Positions 38,486 to 47,270 of a stretch of 59,890 nucleotides of DNA are shown piece by piece. The notes beneath the pieces are model-generated. The model was not told the DNA's origin. It did not search any database and saw only the letters and a program-made list of their open reading frames with translations. The stretch covers positions 1 to 59,890 of the forward strand of contig CAMWGU010000014.1 in the NCBI GenBank assembly GCA_947173895.1. The letters are read 5' to 3'. The stretch's first letter is position 1. Each line of letters opens with the position of its first letter. A program made the position numbers and the translations under genes. The DNA is from an uncultured Bacteroides sp. Its GTDB lineage: Bacteria > Bacteroidota > Bacteroidia > Bacteroidales > Bacteroidaceae.

Positions 38486-39253
38486 TCAGGACGACAGGGT
38501 GAAAACGTAGCGGTCGGTTGTGCTGTGTGTCGCGTCAAAGCAGAATCCTTCCCACTGGAATTCTTTCAGATGTTCGGGAGTGTTTATGCGGTTTTTGATA
38601 ATGAAGCGCGTCATCTCTCCTCGGCACATCTTGGCATAGACCACTACCGTGGTCGGCTTTCCGTTTTTCCACACTTGAAACTCCGGAGTGATGACCTGCA
38701 CTTCCCGTTCTATGCGCTTCCAGTCAAACAGGTCCTTCATCTCCGCACTGGCCAGATTGATTAATGTTCCTCCTTGCGCCTTAATGTCCTTGATAAACAC
38801 ATCGGTCAGCACCAGTTTCCAATAGTCGAACATGGATATCCCGCCCCGTTCAGGCAGTTTCACATCTCCTTCCATTCGGTAGCTCTTTATCAAGTCCAGC
38901 GGCCGGAGCAAGCCATAAAGGAACGAAGTGATGCGCAGGTGGTCTTGCGCATACAGAAAGTCTTCCGCCGTGAAGTCCTGTGGGTGGATGCGCTTATACA
39001 CGATGCCTGTATAGGCACACAAGGCCGGCAGGGGAGCGGGATACTCCGAGCAGAAGTTCTGGAACCGCAGGTAGTTTTCTGCTGCTATCTTGCTGTTGAC
39101 ACGCAGCATCCGTCCCAGTTCCTCGGCCGAGAATTGGGACATGCCGAGTGCGTTCTGTGTCGCTTCGGTCTGGAATAGGGGTGTGCCAGTTGTCCGAACC
39201 GGTGTCTTACATCGTTCGGTCATGGTCTTGGCACACGAAATAAACGTCATCAT
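38486..39253 (-). CDS. yaaA: YaaA family (DUF328) peroxide stress protein
   Basis: A 255-residue YaaA/DUF328 protein. In E. coli YaaA limits free iron and DNA damage during H2O2 stress and is described as DNA-binding. Signature segments are MMTFISCAKTM at the start, YTGIVYKRI, ITSFLYGLLRPLDLI, YRMEGDVKLP and NLASAEMKDLFDW. Full length. It is transcribed away from the thioredoxin-like gene, from a short shared promoter region. Confidence 0.94.
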   Translation of the reverse strand: MMTFISCAKTMTERCKTPVRTTGTPLFQTEATQNALGMSQFSAEELGRMLRVNSKIAAENYLRFQNFCSEYPAPLPALCAYTGIVYKRIHPQDFTAEDFLYAQDHLRITSFLYGLLRPLDLIKSYRMEGDVKLPERGGISMFDYWKLVLTDVFIKDIKAQGGTLINLASAEMKDLFDWKRIEREVQVITPEFQVWKNGKPTTVVVYAKMCRGEMTRFIIKNRINTPEHLKEFQWEGFCFDATHSTTDRYVFTLSS

Positions 39254-39280
39254 AAGCTAAAAAATAATAGTTTCAGGCAG

Positions 39281-39307
39281 CAAATATAAGAAAAACAGGT
39301 ATATTTG
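39281..39307. promoter_or_regulatory. Back-to-back -7 elements for yaaA and the thioredoxin-like gene
   Basis: TATATTTG on the minus strand (39281-39288) and TATATTTG on the plus strand (39300-39307), separated by 11 bp. Neither has a convincing -33 box. The two promoters overlap, so they may exclude each other or share a regulator. Confidence 0.55.
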
Positions 39308-39339
39308 TTTTATTGTTTCATCATTAAACAGTTGCGACT

Positions 39340-39840
39340 ATGAAAATTAGAAAATTAAGTTTATGGTTCATGATGCTTTGCATGGCGGTTGCCATACATG
39401 CTCAGGATTTGAAGAAGGGTGATGAACTGCCTGAATTTCAATTGCAGTCGGCGGTGTATGGAAATGTGTCTTCGGCAGATCTGAAAGGCAAGGTGGTGTT
39501 GGTAAGCTTGTTTGCCACCTGGTGTGGTCCGTGTCAGTTGGAACTGGCCGAAGTAGAGAAAACTTTATGGCCTAAATATAAAGATGACAAGGATTTTGTG
39601 TTACTGGTCGTCGGTCGCGAGCATACAGACGAACAGTTGAAAGCATATAATGAGCGGAAGAAATTCACTTTCCCGCTATATCCCGATCCCAAACGCGAGG
39701 TGTTCTCTTTATTTGCCGAGAAATCCATTCCCCGTGCCTATCTTTTCAATAAAGAAGGAAAGGCGGTCTACACTTCCATCGGATACGAAAAAGAAGAATT
39801 CGGCCGTCTGATGTCTGCCATAGCAGAGGCACTGAAATAG
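39340..39840 (+). CDS. Exported TlpA/thioredoxin-like protein
   Basis: A 166-residue thioredoxin-fold protein with a signal peptide (cleaved after IHAQ) and active site WCGPC (61-65) in FATWCGPCQLELAEVEK; SIPRAYLFNKEG provides the cis-proline loop. TlpA-like proteins reduce or isomerise disulfides in the periplasm. It is divergent from yaaA, which also concerns oxidative stress, so they may be co-regulated (inferred). Confidence 0.92.
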   Translation: MKIRKLSLWFMMLCMAVAIHAQDLKKGDELPEFQLQSAVYGNVSSADLKGKVVLVSLFATWCGPCQLELAEVEKTLWPKYKDDKDFVLLVVGREHTDEQLKAYNERKKFTFPLYPDPKREVFSLFAEKSIPRAYLFNKEGKAVYTSIGYEKEEFGRLMSAIAEALK

Positions 39841-39942
39841 AAACCGGTGGTGCGGCGCATCTCCCCGTTTTAGCTTGCCTCACGGGTGGGCTAAAGGTTT
39901 TTAAAGGGAAGGTTAGTCCTTTTTATCTGGTTATGTTCTACT

Positions 39943-40024
39943 GCCGCCCATGGACGGCTGTACGACCGCCCGCGGACGGTTGTATATCCTGCCACGGGCG
40001 GCTGTACGTCCGTCCACGGGCGGC
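39943..40024 (+). repeat. 82-bp tetra-palindrome element, GC-rich type
   Basis: Four 16-bp near-palindromic units start at 39943, 39965, 39987 and 40009, an exact 22-bp period: GCCGCCCATGGACGGC, ACCGCCCGCGGACGGT, TCCTGCCACGGGCGGC, TCCGTCCACGGGCGGC. The 6-bp spacers are TGTACG, TGTATA, TGTACG. The whole is bounded by CTACT and AGTAG, so it is also one large inverted repeat. It lies in the 395-bp gap between the convergent thioredoxin-like and sigma-factor genes; nothing else is seen there apart from a weak hairpin near 39868-39895. Confidence 0.85.
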
Positions 40025-40235
40025 AGTAGATGAAAACAGTGGGCTGGGGCTTAACCTGGCGGATGTAAACACTTGGCTATGCGGCTGTGCCTCTTTCGTC
40101 ATTCAGCAATTAAAGAAATGGCGAAGGAGCCAAAGCCCGTCGGATGGTGCAAGGCATCGGACTTCACTGCATCGTCATGCAGTTTTGGGGCTGGGAGCTG
40201 GGACGGATGGGCGAAGCATGGATTCCTGTTCTTGG

Positions 40236-40811
40236 TTAAAGAATGGCCAGCAATAGTGGTAAATAGTCTTTTAATTCTATACGGAGCAACTTCAATGCCT
40301 GTTGGATGCGATAATCCACCGTTTTGGGCGAGATTTCCAGATGCGAAGCTATTTCGTTGTATGTCAAATGCTGGAACCGGTTCATTTCAAATGCCTCTCT
40401 ATAAGTGTCCGGAAGCCGTTGCAGTGCTTCTTCTATTTTCCGGCTTAATTCTTCTACCACATAAAAGTCGGGATCTTCATATCCCGATTGCAGGTTGTTG
40501 TGCAAGGTGTGGACAATTCGTTGCTTGATTTCATTGCGGTTGATTAATGTCAGTGACCGGTTTTTCACAGCTTTAAACAGATAGTTTTTAGGAGCAACTT
40601 CGAATGTGTGCATTTCCCGGTTTTCCCATAGCCACACCATTACGTCCTGCACAATCTCTTGTCCGTCATCATATTCCACGAATTGTTGGGCATAGGCGCA
40701 TAAAGATGGATAGTATTTCATGAAAAGAATATCAAATGCCTTTTCGTCTCCTCGCTGAATCTTTTCAAAGAGGATGACATCTACATCTTTGTTTATATCT
40801 TTATTTGTCAT
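40236..40811 (-). CDS. ECF-type RNA polymerase sigma factor
   Basis: A 191-residue sigma-70 family ECF factor: region 2 (AFDILFMKYYPSLCAYAQQFV, EIVQDVMVWLWENR) and region 4 (LPDTYREAFEMNRFQHLTYNEIASHLEISPKTVDYRI) are complete. The start at 40811 (MTNKDIN) is preferred to the 30-bp longer frame. It is divergent from the FecR gene at 41065, as in the Bacteroidota systems where sigma, anti-sigma and a SusC transducer form a surface-to-nucleoid signalling chain. Confidence 0.93.
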   Translation of the reverse strand: MTNKDINKDVDVILFEKIQRGDEKAFDILFMKYYPSLCAYAQQFVEYDDGQEIVQDVMVWLWENREMHTFEVAPKNYLFKAVKNRSLTLINRNEIKQRIVHTLHNNLQSGYEDPDFYVVEELSRKIEEALQRLPDTYREAFEMNRFQHLTYNEIASHLEISPKTVDYRIQQALKLLRIELKDYLPLLLAIL

Positions 40812-40838
40812 ATCACACAAGGAACAATCGATTTTTAG

Positions 40839-40846
40839 CAAAAATA
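40839..40846 (-). promoter_or_regulatory. -7 element upstream of the sigma-factor gene
   Basis: Minus-strand TATTTTTG matches TAnnTTTG about 28 bp before the start. On the other side of the gap GGAAC (41020-41024) followed by GTTAGTC (41036-41042) could be a site read by the ECF sigma for the fecR-susCD transcript; this is tentative. Confidence 0.45.
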
Positions 40847-41064
40847 CACAAAACTTATCATAAATACACTGTCCGGGTAGTTTTTATGATATTTTTTTGT
40901 CCGAAGCAAGTTCTTTGTTAAAGAGGTATGTTGTTTGCTGACAGCTATGTATGCCTCTTGTAGAAACGGGATACGTATAGGCTATGTTTTTTTCTGCAAA
41001 AAAACACTTTTTTGGTTTAGGAACTTTTTCTGTTCGTTAGTCTTATCTATAAAAGAGTAAAAAT

Positions 41065-42084
41065 ATGGATGGACAGCAGCAGATAAATGAAACGGTATTG
41101 GTGGCCTACTTTAACGGTGGGCTTCCGCCTGCACAACGGGGGGAGATAGAGGCTTGGATGGAACGGTCGGAAGAAAACCGGAAGATAGCACGCGATGTGC
41201 AACTTATCTGTCAGGCATCCGATGCGCTCGATTGCATGCGGAAAGTCGATTCGCAAGAAGCATTGAAGAAAGTGAAGGGAAGAATCAAGATATCATATAA
41301 GAAGCTTTGGATGAGCCGTTTGCAACGCATTGCGGCACTTCTTGCCATACCTTTGCTGATGGCTACCCTTTATATGGCATTGAGAAAAGATGCGATAGAA
41401 TATATCGAAATACGTACCAATCCGGGTATGGTGGCTAAGGTTAATTTGCCCGACGGTACTTGGGTGTGGCTGAATTCGTGTTCTTACATGCGGCATCCGG
41501 TACGTTTCGCCGGGTCCAGTCGCGATGTTTTGCTGAGTGGAGAAGCTTATTTCTCTGTAGCTTCGGACAAGCAGAAACCGTTTGTTGTCCATACGCCTTT
41601 TCACATACAGGCCGAAGTGTTGGGTACGGAATTCAACATGGAGGCCTACGAATCGGAGCGTGAGGTGAGGACTACGCTGGTATCAGGAGTAGTCAAACTG
41701 ACTTACCGGACTGATAAGGAGGAGCGGGAGTCGTGTGTCATGAAGCCGGGTGAAGAATATGTTTATAACTATCGCAGCGGCAATATATTCGTGCGGCAAC
41801 CTTATATTCCGACATTGACGGCATGGAAAGACAGGTTGGTTATTCTCCGCAATACTTCGTTTGAGGAGGCTTTGGCGATATTGAGCAAACGGTTCAATGT
41901 GAAGTTTGTCATCAAGAATGTCAAACTGTACGAGAACGCTTTTACCGGAACATTTGACGGACAACACTTGCAGTTGATACTGGAACATTTCCGGCTTTCG
42001 TCGGGCATTCAATACCGGTTTATTGATCCGGAAATCGGAAATAGTGAGAAAGTGGAAGAAAAATCAGTGGTAGAACTTTATTGA
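41065..42084 (+). CDS. FecR-type anti-sigma factor
   Basis: A 339-residue membrane anti-sigma factor: cytosolic N-terminal sigma-binding region (about 1-80), one membrane segment (about 88-106), the periplasmic FecR domain (NLPDGTWVWLNSCSYMRHP, GEAYFSVASDKQKPFVVHT, VLGTEFNMEAY) and a C-terminal DUF4974 domain (TSFEEALAILSKRFNVKF). It would receive the signal from the STN domain of the SusC protein and release the ECF sigma factor encoded opposite. Confidence 0.94.
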   Translation: MDGQQQINETVLVAYFNGGLPPAQRGEIEAWMERSEENRKIARDVQLICQASDALDCMRKVDSQEALKKVKGRIKISYKKLWMSRLQRIAALLAIPLLMATLYMALRKDAIEYIEIRTNPGMVAKVNLPDGTWVWLNSCSYMRHPVRFAGSSRDVLLSGEAYFSVASDKQKPFVVHTPFHIQAEVLGTEFNMEAYESEREVRTTLVSGVVKLTYRTDKEERESCVMKPGEEYVYNYRSGNIFVRQPYIPTLTAWKDRLVILRNTSFEEALAILSKRFNVKFVIKNVKLYENAFTGTFDGQHLQLILEHFRLSSGIQYRFIDPEIGNSEKVEEKSVVELY

Positions 42085-42146
42085 TTGTTGAACTTTAATA
42101 TAAAAATCGAAAAGATGAAAGACACAAACAGATCGCCTTGAAAAAA

Positions 42147-42181
42147 CATACGGGAAGAATAGTGGCGTATTTTCCCGTATG
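42147..42181 (+). promoter_or_regulatory. Hairpin between fecR and susC
   Basis: CATACGGGAA (42147-42156) and TTCCCGTATG (42172-42181) form a 10-bp perfect stem with a 15-nt loop, followed by AAACTCCCCTTTTTGG. It could attenuate or protect the susC transcript so that susCD and fecR are made in different amounts. Confidence 0.55.
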
Positions 42182-42258
42182 AAACTCCCCTTTTTGGCTT
42201 GTTTGGCGACAAGCAGAAGGATCTTTATTTTTTTAAAACATCAAATCATTGCAAATTT

Positions 42259-45200
42259 ATGACAAATTATTTTAGCATCCAACACTTTAGGATGATGAAT
42301 TCATCATTTATTGTCCTGAAAAAAATTCCTTTATGTATGAGACTTACCGTAATCATGTTATTTGTATGTGTAGGGTTGGTTTGTGCCTCCGAGAGTTATA
42401 GCCAATCTGCCACATTGACTTTGAATGTTAACAACAAGACGGTTCAATATGTCTTGGATGAGATCGAGAAACAGTCGGATTTTCATTTCTTTTACAACAA
42501 CAAGCAAATCAATACGGATCGTGTTGTATCTATTAAAAGCAATAAGAAAGATGTGTTCAACGTGCTGGAACAACTATTTGACGGGACAGACGTGAGTTAT
42601 AAGGTATTGGATAAAAGCATTATCCTGTCTCCCAAAGAGACACTGAGTAAAGCGGGAACACCCCAACAAAACATCAAGAAGATTACCGGTGTGGTGAAAG
42701 ATGTTTCAGGCGTGACCATTATCGGTGCAAACGTGATGGAGAAAGGAAGCACCAACGGAACGGTGACCGATATGGACGGACGTTTTGAACTGACTCTTCC
42801 TGCCAATGCTACACTGACCGTGTCTTACATTGGATACGTTGTGCAAAACATAGCAGTGGGCAACCGTAGTTTTTTTGATGTGGTGCTGAAAGAAGACAGC
42901 AAGGCATTGGGCGAAGTAGTGGTAACGGCTTTTGGCATCAAGAGAGAAGAAAAGGCATTGGGATATGCTGTGCAGAAAGTAAAAGGAGAAGAATTGGCCA
43001 CAGTCAAGACAGTTGATATTGCCACTTCGCTGACCGGAAAGGTGGCAGGTATGAATGTGAAGAACAGTACGGAGTTCAATGCGGCACCTACTGTGCTTGT
43101 ACGTGGTGAATCACCGCTGATTGTCATAGACGGTGTTCCTTATGGTAATATATCATTGCGGGATGTCGTGTCCGATGATATCGAGTCGATTGACGTATTG
43201 AAAGGAGCTACGGCTTCTGCTCTTTATGGTGCCCGAGGTGGTTCCGGTGTGATTATGATTACCACAAAGAAAGGCAGCGAGAAAGAAGGGTTGGATATCT
43301 CCATCAACAGCAGCACGATGTTCAATGCAGGCTATCTTGCTATCCCCGAAGCTCAATCCGGTTATAGCTCTGGAACAGGTGGTAAATATGACTCTTATGA
43401 TTATGTATGGGGCGACAAGCTGGATATAGGCCATACAGCTGTGCAATACAACCCTTATACGTACGAATGGGAAGAACAGCCGCTTGTGTCGAAAGGAAAA
43501 AACAATTTCCGTAACTTCCTGGAGCAGGGATTGTCGACCAACAATAACATCAGTGTAGCATGGAAAGGAAAGAACGGCGGTTTCCGTACATCCTTGAACC
43601 ATGTTTATAGCAAAGGACAGTATCCGAACGAAAACTTGCAGAAACTGACTTACTCTATTGCGGGTAATGCCAAAATTGGCAATCTGACATTCGAAGGAGG
43701 AGCGATTTGGAACAAGCGTTTCTATTCCAATGACCGAGGTACCGGTTACGGTGGCGGTGGTTATATCTATAATTTGATAGTGTGGACAGGTGCAGACTAT
43801 GATGTCCGTGACTATCGGAATTATTGGGTGCAAGGAAAAGAACACGAAAAACAAAACTGGCGTTATAGCGGGTATTATGATAATCCATACTTCCTTGCTT
43901 ACGAGTGTACACGCCAAAATGATTATGACAAGTTGAATACATATGCCTTTGCCAAATACGACATTCTGCCTTGGCTGAATATTTCTACCCGTACAGGTAT
44001 TGATTTCTATGCCAACCGCACGCAGACCAAAAATCCGATTGGCACCATCAATGCCGGAAACAAAAACGGTTCGTATTCTGTTTCCAAAGGAACGGGCTAT
44101 AGTGTGAACAGTGACTTTATTTTGGCTGCCAACCATCAGTTTGGCGATTTCAATATAGACGGAATGGTGGGTGGAACTATCTATTATTATTATGACGACT
44201 CTGTTTCCTCAAGCACCAGCAACGGCCTTTCCATTCCCGGTTATTATTCATTGAATGCGTCCAGAGATCCGGTTTCTTCGTCCAGCTCTTATAAGAGCAA
44301 ACGTGTGAATTCGGCATACGCCAAACTGTCTATGGCATGGAAGAACTTGTTTTTCCTTGATGCTACCGGACGTAACGACTGGTCGTCTACACTGCCTGCC
44401 GAAACACGTTCCTACTTTTATCCGTCGGTATCTGCCAGCTTGATTATGTCCGAGTTCATTGATATGCCTAAACCGTTTACTTTCTGGAAACTGAGAGGCT
44501 CATGGACGGTGACCAAATCCGATTTGGGTATCTTTGATACACAGCAGGCTTATAGTGTTTCAACCAATGTGTGGGACAAACTGAATACGGCCACTTATCC
44601 TACTTCCTTGCGCAGTGCGACTTTGAAACCGGTAACGGCACGCTCGTATGAGATAGGTACGGCTTTCAATGTGTGGAACAACCGGTTGAGATTTGATGTC
44701 GCTTACTATAATAAGTTGAAATACAATTTGACTCGCAATGCCACCATCAGTTCCGCTTCCGGTTTCTCCAGCACGTTGTTGAACTATGAGGAAGAACAGC
44801 TGCGCCGTGGTGTTGAATTGACAATTGGTGCTGACTTGATCAAAACTGATGACTGGAACTGGACTGTCAACGTGAACTGGGCTAGAGACCGTTATTTTTA
44901 TGACAAGGTTGACCCGGTTTATTCCACTCAGAACCAATGGGTGAAAGACGGACTTCGTTGGGACTGGCTCTCTTGTAGAGACTGGGAACGAGATCCTGAT
45001 GGGAATATCATTCTTTATAACGGACTTCCGCGCCGAAGCGAATACCAGTCGTTTGCCGGATATGAATATCCGGATTGGATATGGGGTGTCAATAGTACGT
45101 TGAGTTACAAAAACTGGACACTGAATGTGGCATTCGACGGACGTGTAGGTGGCACGGCTTTCAACCAAACTGAGCAAGCTATGTGGAACAGTGGTTCTCA

Positions 45201-45648
45201 TCCGAAGAGCGACACGCTCGAACGTTATGAAGAAGTGGTGAACGGAAAAATCAATTACATAGCGAAGGGAGTGAAAATAGTGTCAGGCTCGGTAGAATAT
45301 GACACAAATGGAAATATTGTGAAAGATACGCGTGTGTTTGCTCCCAATGATGTGCCGGTTTCCTATCAGAGCTTTATCCAGACTTATGAACCTTGGTCGG
45401 GCACTTATGTGATGCAGAATTACCGCTCTACTACCTTCTTCAAGATTCGTGAGCTGTCGTTGACTTATGCGCTTCCCAAAACCTTCTGTAACAAACTGAA
45501 CTTGAAAGGAGCTTCTGTTTCATTTATCGGACAGAACTTGTTGCTTTGGGCAAAAGAGTTCAAGTATGCCGATCCGGATGTGGACAAAGATGACTTGAGT
45601 TCGCCCTCACAACGTTTCCTTGGATTTAATGTTAAGTTGGACTTCTAA
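42259..45648 (+). CDS. SusC/RagA-type TonB-dependent receptor with STN signalling domain
   Basis: About 1129 residues, an outer-membrane transporter. After the signal peptide (LTVIMLFVCVGLVCASESYSQ) comes an STN domain (about 50-125, LNVNNKTVQYVLDEIEKQSDFHF), the mark of receptors that signal to FecR; then a CarboxypepD-reg-like domain (ITGVVKDVSGVTIIGANV), the TonB plug (LGEVVVTAFGIKREEKALGYA; VDIATSLTGKVAGMNV; DVLKGATASALYGARGGSGVI) and a 22-strand barrel. ATG 42259 is likely, though 42292 is possible; the TTG at 42199 is too far upstream. It pairs with the SusD protein to import an oligomer. Confidence 0.94.
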   Translation: MTNYFSIQHFRMMNSSFIVLKKIPLCMRLTVIMLFVCVGLVCASESYSQSATLTLNVNNKTVQYVLDEIEKQSDFHFFYNNKQINTDRVVSIKSNKKDVFNVLEQLFDGTDVSYKVLDKSIILSPKETLSKAGTPQQNIKKITGVVKDVSGVTIIGANVMEKGSTNGTVTDMDGRFELTLPANATLTVSYIGYVVQNIAVGNRSFFDVVLKEDSKALGEVVVTAFGIKREEKALGYAVQKVKGEELATVKTVDIATSLTGKVAGMNVKNSTEFNAAPTVLVRGESPLIVIDGVPYGNISLRDVVSDDIESIDVLKGATASALYGARGGSGVIMITTKKGSEKEGLDISINSSTMFNAGYLAIPEAQSGYSSGTGGKYDSYDYVWGDKLDIGHTAVQYNPYTYEWEEQPLVSKGKNNFRNFLEQGLSTNNNISVAWKGKNGGFRTSLNHVYSKGQYPNENLQKLTYSIAGNAKIGNLTFEGGAIWNKRFYSNDRGTGYGGGGYIYNLIVWTGADYDVRDYRNYWVQGKEHEKQNWRYSGYYDNPYFLAYECTRQNDYDKLNTYAFAKYDILPWLNISTRTGIDFYANRTQTKNPIGTINAGNKNGSYSVSKGTGYSVNSDFILAANHQFGDFNIDGMVGGTIYYYYDDSVSSSTSNGLSIPGYYSLNASRDPVSSSSSYKSKRVNSAYAKLSMAWKNLFFLDATGRNDWSSTLPAETRSYFYPSVSASLIMSEFIDMPKPFTFWKLRGSWTVTKSDLGIFDTQQAYSVSTNVWDKLNTATYPTSLRSATLKPVTARSYEIGTAFNVWNNRLRFDVAYYNKLKYNLTRNATISSASGFSSTLLNYEEEQLRRGVELTIGADLIKTDDWNWTVNVNWARDRYFYDKVDPVYSTQNQWVKDGLRWDWLSCRDWERDPDGNIILYNGLPRRSEYQSFAGYEYPDWIWGVNSTLSYKNWTLNVAFDGRVGGTAFNQTEQAMWNSGSHPKSDTLERYEEVVNGKINYIAKGVKIVSGSVEYDTNGNIVKDTRVFAPNDVPVSYQSFIQTYEPWSGTYVMQNYRSTTFFKIRELSLTYALPKTFCNKLNLKGASVSFIGQNLLLWAKEFKYADPDVDKDDLSSPSQRFLGFNVKLDF

Positions 45649-45660
45649 TAAATTATTACA

Positions 45661-47205
45661 ATGAAAATCAAACATATTATATTAGCAACTGCTACAATGG
45701 GGCTTATCGGTTTGGGAGCATCTTCCTGTACCTCCAAATTCGATGAATATAACACCAATCAGAACGCTACTACCAAAGTGACGCCTGCCATGCTGGCTAC
45801 TCGGATTATTTTGGACATCATGGAACTGGGACGGTCCAAGTATTTTGTGTATGACAATATGCTGAACAAGCAGATTGCTTGGGCAGAGGGTGGTGCCGAG
45901 AGCGACCAGTATAATAAGTTGGGGCGTGTCAGCTATAGCGTGTATACCAACTTCACCAACTGTCAGAAGATGCTGTTGGAAGCCGAATCTTCTTCAAAGG
46001 AAGTGCAGAACTCTTATAAGGGACTGGCCAAGTTTGTCAAGGCTTATCAGTTGTTCTATCTGAGTATGCAGGTCGGCGACATACCGTATAGTGATTCAAA
46101 CGGTGCGGAAGAAGGAAATATAAAACCTGCTTATGATACACAGAAAGAAGTGATGATGCAAATACTGGAAGATCTGGAGGAAGCCCAGGCACTCTTTGCA
46201 TCGGGAGATAACTTTAGTGGTGATCCGATTCTTGGCGGCAGTCCGGAGAAATGGAGAAAGATAGCCGTTGCCTTTGAAATGAAGGTGTTGATAAACTTGT
46301 CGAAGAAAACAGGTGATGCGGACCTGAAGGTCAAAGAACGTTTCTCGAAACTGGCCAATAGCGGATACTTGATGAGTTCTAATAAAGACAATCTCCAGTT
46401 GGTGTATAGCAATACTTCCGGACAGCTTTATCCGTTGTACCAAAACGACCACATGCAATATCTGATGGTTTCTACTACCATCGTTGATCCGCTGAAACGC
46501 TTCAACGATTATCGCCTGTTCTATTATGCGTCGCCTACCGATTATGCTGAAAGCAACGGTATTGCTGCTTCTGAATGGGATGCCTATATGGGCATTGACC
46601 CCTCGGCTCTTCAGAGTGACAATAACACGCTTCACGGCGAGGGCAAGGATTGTGGCATCAATGAACGCTACTTGCAACCGGAAGGCGAACCTTTGGTTCA
46701 TATTGGATACATGGAACAGAACTTCATCCTGGCAGAAGCTGCATTAAGAGGCTGGATTGACTCTGGCAAGGCTTCCGAATATTATAAAAAAGGAATTCGC
46801 GCAAGCATGGAATTTATTGTCGATGCCACTCCTGACAAAGAGAATTTCCATCACGGGCGGCCCATCACGGCAGAGTATATCAGCGAATATCTGAATCAGG
46901 ATGTTATTCAGTTGAACGGCGATTTCAATCATGATTTGGAACTGGTACTTTTACAAAAATACTTAGGCTCTTATCTGCAACATCCGGACAATGATTGTTT
47001 TTATGACAACCGACGCACCGGCTATCCGGTATTGCCGTTGAATCCGGAGTCGAACCTGAACACCGATGCCAGTAAGTTCCCTGTGAGATGGATGTATCCG
47101 CAAAGCGAACTGGATTACAATAAAGAGAATGTACAGGCAGCCATCGACCGTCAATATAGCGGAAATGATGATTTCAATCAAATAATGTGGATACTGAAAG
47201 ACTAA
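45661..47205 (+). CDS. SusD/RagB-type surface lipoprotein (SusD-like 2)
   Basis: A 514-residue surface lipoprotein (lipobox LGASSC, Cys23) that caps the SusC channel and binds the ligand. Recognisable features: the N-terminal CTSKFDEYNTN, TPR-like helices (YKGLAKFVKAYQLFYLSMQVGDIPYSD; SPEKWRKIAVAFEMKVLINLSKK) and the late FILAEAALRGW. These mark the SusD-like_2 branch. It begins 12 bp after susC. A 14-bp hairpin sits between it and the phosphoesterase gene. Confidence 0.92.
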   Translation: MKIKHIILATATMGLIGLGASSCTSKFDEYNTNQNATTKVTPAMLATRIILDIMELGRSKYFVYDNMLNKQIAWAEGGAESDQYNKLGRVSYSVYTNFTNCQKMLLEAESSSKEVQNSYKGLAKFVKAYQLFYLSMQVGDIPYSDSNGAEEGNIKPAYDTQKEVMMQILEDLEEAQALFASGDNFSGDPILGGSPEKWRKIAVAFEMKVLINLSKKTGDADLKVKERFSKLANSGYLMSSNKDNLQLVYSNTSGQLYPLYQNDHMQYLMVSTTIVDPLKRFNDYRLFYYASPTDYAESNGIAASEWDAYMGIDPSALQSDNNTLHGEGKDCGINERYLQPEGEPLVHIGYMEQNFILAEAALRGWIDSGKASEYYKKGIRASMEFIVDATPDKENFHHGRPITAEYISEYLNQDVIQLNGDFNHDLELVLLQKYLGSYLQHPDNDCFYDNRRTGYPVLPLNPESNLNTDASKFPVRWMYPQSELDYNKENVQAAIDRQYSGNDDFNQIMWILKD

Positions 47206-47218
47206 GTATAAAAATAAA

Positions 47219-47254
47219 AGTTTACCTTTGTATGCTTTTGTACAAAGGTAAACT
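47219..47254 (+). promoter_or_regulatory. Intergenic hairpin before the phosphoesterase gene
   Basis: AGTTTACCTTTGTA (47219-47232) and TACAAAGGTAAACT (47241-47254) make a 14-bp perfect stem with an 8-nt loop. There is no T run on the plus strand, so mRNA stabilisation or processing seems likelier than termination. Confidence 0.6.
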
Positions 47255-47270
47255 CTAAAAAATATCATAT

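Noticed and set aside
43153-44136. 327-codon minus-strand open frame
   Set aside because: Antisense to the SusC plug and barrel region; no recognisable protein features.
47219-47254. Rho-independent terminator between susD and the phosphoesterase gene
   Set aside because: The stem is strong, but no T run follows on the coding strand, so it is listed as a hairpin of uncertain role.
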